Positions 29,415 to 33,978 of a DNA stretch of 33,978 bases are shown here, piece after piece. The notes under the pieces were generated by a model. It saw only the letters and a list, made by a program, of their open reading frames with translations. It made no database searches and was not told the origin of the DNA. Position 1 is the first letter of the stretch. Each line of letters starts with the position of its first letter. Origin of the DNA: Erwinia sp. OLFS4 (GTDB lineage Bacteria > Pseudomonadota > Gammaproteobacteria > Enterobacterales > Enterobacteriaceae); contig NZ_MOMB01000066.1 of the NCBI RefSeq assembly GCF_002752165.1, positions 1 through 33,978 of the forward strand. The letters run 5' to 3'. A program made the translations under genes and the position numbers.

Positions 29415-30789
29415 CGGTCATGTCCAGTCCGTAGTAACTCGACTCTTTATCCGCCGCCAGCTTTTTACGAATGTCGTAGCCGTCAATGGCTCCGGCTGTA
29501 GCATATGCAGAGGCTGTTTGTGCCTGTTTCAGTTCAATATCGGCATATTCTGCCGCTGTCGGGCTATCAAGCGGTTTCCAGTTGATACTGACCTCAACAA
29601 CGGGCAGGCCCGCGCTACGCAACAACATATCGAAATGGCGCTGTAACAGTTCTTCAAGGTCGTTCGACTGAATACTCTCCAGTTCCTCGCGATAGCTGGC
29701 TTCCTCATACTCTCCCGTGGCGTTAAAGCCTTTCGGTGTAGTGCCAAGAAGTTTTGTGGCCGGAACATTCGCGCCCGCCGCGACCAGTTGATATTGCGTC
29801 ATAATGGTGGCGTCGAGATCGGCCAGTGAGGTATCAAACTGCTGCACAGTATCGGTACCGCCGGTAACGTGAACGCCGTAGTTGTCACGCATTTCAATGA
29901 AATAGGACATATTCTCGCTGACGGTCGCTTTATCTGCGCTTTCCAGATCGCTGATACCCATCGTCAACAAACGCTTGGTCATCGCCAGTTCAGGGGCTTC
30001 GTTAGCTGTACGCTCTGAGGCGTAAACGCGCTCGTAGATGCGCTCAGGCACGGATACGCCAAAATAGTTGTAGGTAGGCTTGAGTACATTCGGTACCGGG
30101 AAGGGCACGAATTTAACAAAATGCGATTTATGGTACCGACGACCGGCAATCACGTAATACGTGGGTTCGTAAAAATCCAGCCCTGCCGGATCTTGCAGAT
30201 TGGCCTCCGTCAGTTCAGGCGTCACCCACTGCGGGTCGATCTGCTTGATACCCTTGTAACTTCCTCTAACCACACCATCGATGTTAAAGGGGTTTTCATA
30301 CCACGCTTTGGGGTTTGAAGTCTCAACGACAAACAGCGCCAGACGACCACCATATACGCGACCAAAATGGATCAACTCTTTCATCGCCTGATTGATGCGG
30401 TATTTTTTGCTGCGTTTTATGAGCAACTTAGCGACATCTTTATCGTCGCAGTCCAGGTCATAGCCCTGCCGGATAGCATCACGCGCAGGCATGTTACACG
30501 CCTTATCCACCAGCCAGTGTTTGGCTATCACCGCGCACATATTGTTGCCGATAAAGCCCTGGCTGGCATACCACATGGCCTGCGCTTCGGGAACACCATA
30601 AACATTCCCACCTTTGAATGCAGGCACGGAACCATCAATGGAGTCCATCGCCACACCGCTAATAACAGGTTGTGGTAAGTCCAGACCGTTAAACCCCTCC
30701 GAACGCGCCAGCGCGGGGTAAAGCTGAGTAGTGAACGCCGACCGTTTAACCGGCGCTACCTGATTTTTACGCCTCTTAAACGGCCACAT
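29263..30789 (-). CDS. Portal protein (DUF1073 family)
   Basis: The protein is 508 aa with the DUF1073 (phage_portal_3) pattern: GNNMCAVIAKHWLVDKACNMPARDAIRQGYDL, YGGRLALFVVE, HFVKFVPFPVPNVLKPTYNYFGVSVPERIYERVYASERTANE, and LLGTTPKGFNATGEYEE. The C-terminal 50 residues are Gly/Ser/Thr-rich and overlap the F-like gene. Twelve copies form the DNA gate at one vertex. GAGGTAACT precedes the ATG. Confidence 0.9.
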   Translation of the reverse strand: MWPFKRRKNQVAPVKRSAFTTQLYPALARSEGFNGLDLPQPVISGVAMDSIDGSVPAFKGGNVYGVPEAQAMWYASQGFIGNNMCAVIAKHWLVDKACNMPARDAIRQGYDLDCDDKDVAKLLIKRSKKYRINQAMKELIHFGRVYGGRLALFVVETSNPKAWYENPFNIDGVVRGSYKGIKQIDPQWVTPELTEANLQDPAGLDFYEPTYYVIAGRRYHKSHFVKFVPFPVPNVLKPTYNYFGVSVPERIYERVYASERTANEAPELAMTKRLLTMGISDLESADKATVSENMSYFIEMRDNYGVHVTGGTDTVQQFDTSLADLDATIMTQYQLVAAGANVPATKLLGTTPKGFNATGEYEEASYREELESIQSNDLEELLQRHFDMLLRSAGLPVVEVSINWKPLDSPTAAEYADIELKQAQTASAYATAGAIDGYDIRKKLAADKESSYYGLDMTDEEENQIPGQTGKMGGIPSGGNEGETTGLSSRPGNTLQSGYVATGAPDDS

Positions 30790-30823
30790 AGTTACCTCAA
30801 GATGATATTGATTATTTTATTTA

Positions 30824-31051
30824 TTAAGGTGTTAGTGAATGAGAATGCGGGTTGTCGTTCTCTAAATCCCAAATCATTACGCGCTTTCCCACACAGCGCT
30901 CGCACCCAACAATCCCTTGCGTATGCTGCCCCGGCTCAAAGCCGTGTGTGCAATTAGCGGTTTTGAGATGAAATATTTCCCTTTCTAACTTTTTCAGCCT
31001 TACAGACAATTCTTCCAGGCTGATACCTGGTTGCCCTTTGGTTTCAGACAT
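30824..31051 (-). CDS. Small CxxC protein between terminase and portal
   Basis: The protein is 75 aa. The first half is a coiled-coil helix (SLEELSVRLKKLEREIFHL), the second half has Cys-Thr-His (CTHG) and CERC, a likely zinc site, and a His-rich end (NPHSHSLTP). Ribosome site AGAGGTAACT. I do not recognise a family. Confidence 0.65.
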   Translation of the reverse strand: MSETKGQPGISLEELSVRLKKLEREIFHLKTANCTHGFEPGQHTQGIVGCERCVGKRVMIWDLENDNPHSHSLTP

Positions 31052-31053
31052 AG

Positions 31054-32442
31054 TTACCTCTTGGTTGTGAAGAATCCGCCACGCTTCACTGGCGCAAACG
31101 CTTCTATAAAGGCATCGGCAATATTCGGAGATGGCACATCACGCTTCGCCAAATCCTTTTTGCTTTCCACCTTCACACGTCCGTTATTATCAAAATCACG
31201 CTTTGGCGTTGACAACTCAAATTTAAGCTGTTCAAGAAATGGGCAGCCAGAGGAAATGCTGATCAATTCATCGTCAGTAAAGCTTTCGCCTTTCTCGCCT
31301 CGCTTAACTGCATTCACCGCATTGTAAGTATTGCGAAATCGGTCAGCCACCAACCACCATGATTGTGCTTTCAAATTAGAAAAAAAGTCTTTGTTCTTTA
31401 TCTTTGGCTGATACTCACGATCCGGTTCATGCACCGCATCACCAGCGTTAAATTTATGATAAATAACTTTCGCTTTATGCTCGGAATTCAACTCAGCAAA
31501 CTTTGCTCCGGCACTGGCACCAACACCAATGCTATCGTAAGTAATTTCCGCATCGTATTTTCTCGCCACCTGCCAGGTTCTGGAGCAGCTTTTTAATAAT
31601 TCGTCTTCCTTCCCTTTCCACTCATCGGCCCACAATGCCACTGAGCCATGCGCATACACGTTGGCACACTTATCAGCACCATCATCAGCAATATCGAAAC
31701 CAACACGGTGCTTACCGGCTGGCGCGAAGCCCAGCACCTTGTGCGCGTCAATCGCGGCCTCAATCCACGACAGTTTGATCACCGCCGCATCATCATCCAT
31801 ACGGGGCACACCGAGATACACATGTTCAAAGGCATCTTCATCACGCGCTTTAGCTGCTGCGATAACCTTTTTAATCGTTTCGCTGAGAAACGGGTTTTCG
31901 TCGAAATTTATTTTCCGTACCAGAGTATCTTCCGGTGGATTAACCACGAAATGTCGCCAGACAAAATCAGTCACCAGACCTGGGTTGAAAATAAACCAAC
32001 ATTCTGATCCCTCTTTACGAATGGTGGGCTCTAAAACCTCCCATTGTGCGGGCGTCATCGCGTGGGCTTCTTCGTTCCAAAGCACATCTACCGATTCCAG
32101 AGACTTTATTTCGCCGATATGTCGCCACAGGCCATAGAAAATAAACTCACTGCCCGTAAAGCGGTTGACGATTTTATTTTCCAGAACGCGAAAGCGATGG
32201 CGTAAACCAAAACGCTCTATCTGAATTTTCAGCAGGGCATACACAGATTCTTCAATTTTATTCTGGATCTGACGAGTACACAGGAAACGCAGGCGGTAAT
32301 TATCAGCAAGAAATATAGCGAACCCGGCAGCATCCCATGATTTAGAAGATGTGCGTCCACCGTAAAGAACCTTATTCCTCGCTCTCGTCGTCCAGAATGG
32401 TCTTAGTGCCGGATTGAGACTCGGTTTTTCCAAGGTCGGCAT
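31054..32442 (-). CDS. Terminase large subunit
   Basis: The protein is 462 aa, PBSX/Terminase_3-like. The ATPase has a Walker A-type GGRTSSKS (28-35) and Walker B VDVLWNEEA (118-126). The nuclease begins at GFDIADDG (248-255, Asp250) and continues ITYDSIGVGASAG. It pumps and cuts DNA. It overlaps TerS by 71 bp in another frame; GGGAGA lies 6-7 nt before the ATG. Confidence 0.92.
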   Translation of the reverse strand: MPTLEKPSLNPALRPFWTTRARNKVLYGGRTSSKSWDAAGFAIFLADNYRLRFLCTRQIQNKIEESVYALLKIQIERFGLRHRFRVLENKIVNRFTGSEFIFYGLWRHIGEIKSLESVDVLWNEEAHAMTPAQWEVLEPTIRKEGSECWFIFNPGLVTDFVWRHFVVNPPEDTLVRKINFDENPFLSETIKKVIAAAKARDEDAFEHVYLGVPRMDDDAAVIKLSWIEAAIDAHKVLGFAPAGKHRVGFDIADDGADKCANVYAHGSVALWADEWKGKEDELLKSCSRTWQVARKYDAEITYDSIGVGASAGAKFAELNSEHKAKVIYHKFNAGDAVHEPDREYQPKIKNKDFFSNLKAQSWWLVADRFRNTYNAVNAVKRGEKGESFTDDELISISSGCPFLEQLKFELSTPKRDFDNNGRVKVESKKDLAKRDVPSPNIADAFIEAFAPVKRGGFFTTKR

Positions 32443-33415
32443 AAAAATCTCCCATCCCTTTCGGGGTATTGTCGTCCTGGTTGTTCAAATCAAGTTTGGT
32501 GATCAACTGAATAAGCATTTGCCGCGCCGCTTTTTTATCTTCGGTGATCACTTCTATACCGTTTTTAGTTTGCTTCACGCCAAGCAGGAATTGACGGTCT
32601 GGCCCATCAAGATCGCGGGTGTCAGAAATGAAAATATCGCCACTACCTTCGCCGTAACACCTTGGACAATCAGGGTTAGGGTCAGCATTCTCGATGAAAC
32701 CCAGCCCGCCATACTCTGGCTCGGCTTTTCCATCCTTCATGTTTTTTTCAGCTGCACGGTCAAATTCCTGAATATCACGCCACTGATACAGGTGGTTCTC
32801 ACCCCAGCAGTAACGACAGTTAAGACGGCGATATTGTGTCAGTGCATTAGGGTCGGCTTTGGTGATAGCCACTAACTGATCGATAATTTCATCCAGGTCA
32901 GCCGTGTAACGCTTTCTCATCCGGTTTTTTAGTTCGCGGATAGCGCGGGCAATCTTAGGTTTTCTGTACAGACGGCTCGCTTCGACATAGGCCGTGTTTT
33001 TATTCGTGTCGCTATACCCGGCAAATCGGTATCCCCCTATCCTGCTGCTGGTCTTGACACAACCCCAGGCAAAGAGCGCCTCTTTCTCGGTTAATCCGAA
33101 CTCATCAGGATCAAGCGCCAGATCGATATCGTCATGGTGCATTATTCCAGCGGTTGAAACCTGTTCACTTTTAGGCGACCGTTCACCCATATTCTGTGAT
33201 TGTTTTGGGGCTGATTTTTTTTGGGGCATAACTTTTTTTGCCCCGTTTTTTTGCCCCGCTTTTGTCCCTGCCCCTTTTGCCCTTATCCAGCCTTTTTTAC
33301 CGGCCATATAGCGCAGGGCTTTTATCGTGATTCCGTACTTATCCGCCACAGCCTGGAGGGAAAGCACACCAGCACAGAAATCACGCTCGATTGCTTTCTC
33401 ATCCGGCTTGCTCAT
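32372..33415 (-). CDS. Terminase small subunit, long form with Cys clusters
   Basis: The protein is 347 aa from ATG 33415. A short HTH lies at the N-terminus (LSLQAVADKYGITIKALRYMAGKKGW), followed by a basic Lys/Gln/Ala-rich linker, then the terminase_2-like LTEKEALFAWGCVKTSSRIGGYRFAGYSDTNKNTAYVEASRLYRKPKIARAIREL. Unusual are two Cys pairs, CRYC (about 205) and CPRC (about 250), which look like a zinc site. It recognises the packaging site. Its start overlaps a tiny ORF (TGATG). Confidence 0.86.
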   Translation of the reverse strand: MSKPDEKAIERDFCAGVLSLQAVADKYGITIKALRYMAGKKGWIRAKGAGTKAGQKNGAKKVMPQKKSAPKQSQNMGERSPKSEQVSTAGIMHHDDIDLALDPDEFGLTEKEALFAWGCVKTSSRIGGYRFAGYSDTNKNTAYVEASRLYRKPKIARAIRELKNRMRKRYTADLDEIIDQLVAITKADPNALTQYRRLNCRYCWGENHLYQWRDIQEFDRAAEKNMKDGKAEPEYGGLGFIENADPNPDCPRCYGEGSGDIFISDTRDLDGPDRQFLLGVKQTKNGIEVITEDKKAARQMLIQLITKLDLNNQDDNTPKGMGDFYADLGKTESQSGTKTILDDESEE

Positions 33416-33495
33416 CAATCACTGTCCTGTTGTTTCTCCCGCCTCAGCAATTCGCTGTAAGCCTGTATGTCACCGTGATTATTCTTCTTGTGCAT
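33415..33495 (-). CDS. Tiny ORF coupled to the terminase small subunit
   Basis: A 26-codon frame, MHKKNNHGDIQAYSELLRRE then KQQDSD. GAGGG lies 9 nt before its ATG and its stop overlaps the TerS start (TGATG). It may be a small phage protein or a leader peptide that couples TerS translation; no family is known. Confidence 0.4.
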   Translation of the reverse strand: MHKKNNHGDIQAYSELLRREKQQDSD

Positions 33496-33532
33496 TATTG
33501 ATGGCCCTCGCGATGACCACCTGTAATGCAAA

Positions 33533-33973
33533 TTAATGGCACTGCTTTTTTACATACTCCTGTAAAAATCGCAATTTCTGCTGATCGCTGATTATTCCTG
33601 ACCTGATATCGAAAACAGTTGATCCAGTTTCTCTGCTGACCTCGATGGTGCTTCCATTACCCATGCTGGAACTGGCGGTGGTTTCGGACAGTTTACAGGT
33701 GCCTTTGATGCGCAACTGGCGACGACCAGCGGCAACATCGTCACGAAGACGATCATTTTCAAGTCTGGCATTGGTCAATTCCCTGGTGTATTTGGAATCA
33801 AGATCTGCAACTTCGCGCTGTTGACGTTGCATGTTATTGATCGTGTCCAGCCTGGTCTCTGCCAGTTGTGCGAACTCACGCTGCTTGTCGAGGGCGTGGT
33901 GGTAGCTGTCGCGATAGTAGAATGCCAACCGGCCCGCAACGACGATCCCAACGACCAGTATTCCGACAGCCAT
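33533..33973 (-). CDS. Rz: Rz-like spanin, inner-membrane subunit
   Basis: The frame gives 146 aa: an N-terminal membrane helix (about 1-18), then a long helical periplasmic part (HALDKQREFAQLAETRL, REVADLDSKYTRELTNARLENDRLRDD) and a C-terminal domain. The start is uncertain because the window ends five bases beyond; the reading frame is open there. Rz joins the Rz1 lipoprotein across the periplasm and fuses the two membranes in the last step of lysis. Rz1 is embedded in it. Confidence 0.85.
   Translation of the reverse strand: MAVGILVVGIVVAGRLAFYYRDSYHHALDKQREFAQLAETRLDTINNMQRQQREVADLDSKYTRELTNARLENDRLRDDVAAGRRQLRIKGTCKLSETTASSSMGNGSTIEVSRETGSTVFDIRSGIISDQQKLRFLQEYVKKQCH
33592..33771 (-). 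CDS. Rz1: Rz1 outer-membrane spanin lipoprotein embedded in Rz
   Basis: A 59-aa frame lies wholly inside Rz, in another frame: MPDLKMIVFVTMLPLVVASC, then ASKAPVNCPKPPPVPAWVME and so on. It has a signal sequence with lipobox VASC (Cys20), then a Pro-rich stretch (PKPPPVPAW), both hallmarks of Rz1. A start at Met6 is also possible. Embedded Rz/Rz1 pairs are the lambda arrangement. Confidence 0.88.
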   Translation of the reverse strand: MPDLKMIVFVTMLPLVVASCASKAPVNCPKPPPVPAWVMEAPSRSAEKLDQLFSISGQE

Positions 33974-33978
33974 AGTTC

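Larger units (their letters stand above)
10123..33978. mobile_element. Prophage of a contractile-tailed phage integrated in icd (partial)
   Basis: The prophage runs from the icd junction (about 10122) past the right edge of the window. The att-proximal end is a plus-strand module (c4-like RNA, orfx-like, antirepressor, Mig-14-family cargo). The remainder is a minus-strand late operon with lysis, packaging, head and contractile tail genes. The head and tail families (DUF1073 portal, DUF2213, DUF2184 capsid, DUF4054, DUF3383 sheath, DUF2612) occur together in a recognised but diverse group of temperate myoviruses. The structural genes are open and in order with ATGA-type overlaps, so the late region looks intact. 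Integrase, repressor, replication genes, holin and endolysin are not in view. Confidence 0.93.

Noticed and set aside
29263..30789. DUF1073 protein as an anti-CBASS (Acb1) factor
   Set aside because: Some databases attach that label to this family, but length, position after terminase and pattern show a portal protein.
10123..33978. CRISPR arrays or tRNA genes in the prophage
   Set aside because: I looked for regularly spaced repeats and tRNA-like cloverleaves and saw none.

Overview
The window comes from an enterobacterial chromosome, most likely Erwiniaceae-like (Erwinia/Pantoea). The evidence is E. coli-like synteny (ymgE remnant, ycgR, emtA, ldcA; an AriR-type gene beside icd), an IS1 end and a flagellar-type promoter. 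The genus is inference. About 10.1 kb is host DNA and the rest is a prophage that runs off the right edge.

Host part (1-10122). The 3' end of an IS1 copy sits inside the start of a ymgE/GlsB-like gene, of which only eight codons remain, next to a small DUF883-like membrane protein gene. Then come ycgR (c-di-GMP flagellar brake, with a near-consensus sigma-28 promoter), emtA and ldcA (murein cleavage and recycling), an atypical metallo-beta-lactamase-fold protein, a GNAT acetyltransferase, a YgdI/YgdR-type lipoprotein, a small unknown gene, an XRE/MmyB-type regulator, an SDR oxidoreductase, an AriR/YmgB-family gene with TTGTACAA-type repeats upstream, and crcB behind a recognisable fluoride riboswitch. 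A Mig-14-family gene follows, then the last 55 codons of icd on the minus strand. That icd piece ends abruptly, which marks a prophage junction of the e14/phage 21 type.

Prophage, att-proximal end (10123-12493, plus strand). This is a control and cargo module. It holds a c4-antisense-RNA-like leader, a small orfx-like gene, a P22AR_N-type antirepressor gene, and a second Mig-14-family gene of exactly the same length as the host copy (306 aa).

Prophage, late region (33973-12494, minus strand). In transcription order: Rz with a fully embedded Rz1, a tiny ORF, TerS, TerL, a small CxxC protein, DUF1073 portal, Mu F/SPP1 gp7-like protein, DUF2213 protease/scaffold, cement protein, DUF2184 major capsid, connectors (including DUF4054), two neck/tail-terminator candidates, DUF3383 tail sheath, tail tube, tail chaperone with a probable -1 frameshift, tape measure, Dit-like protein, baseplate plug, hub-like protein, spike, W-like protein, baseplate J, DUF2612 and a His-rich tail fibre. 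This is a contractile-tailed (myovirus) phage. Two plus-strand genes with their own sigma-70-like promoters interrupt the operon (a DUF2513-type gene and an unrecognised one). Intrinsic hairpins follow the capsid and tube genes. Integrase, repressor and holin/endolysin are not in the window.

Points most worth following: the pair of Mig-14 genes on either side of the icd junction, the c4-like antisense control of the antirepressor, the two moron loci, the unexplained pseudoknot-like repeat at 8485-8568, and the -1 frameshift in the tail chaperone.
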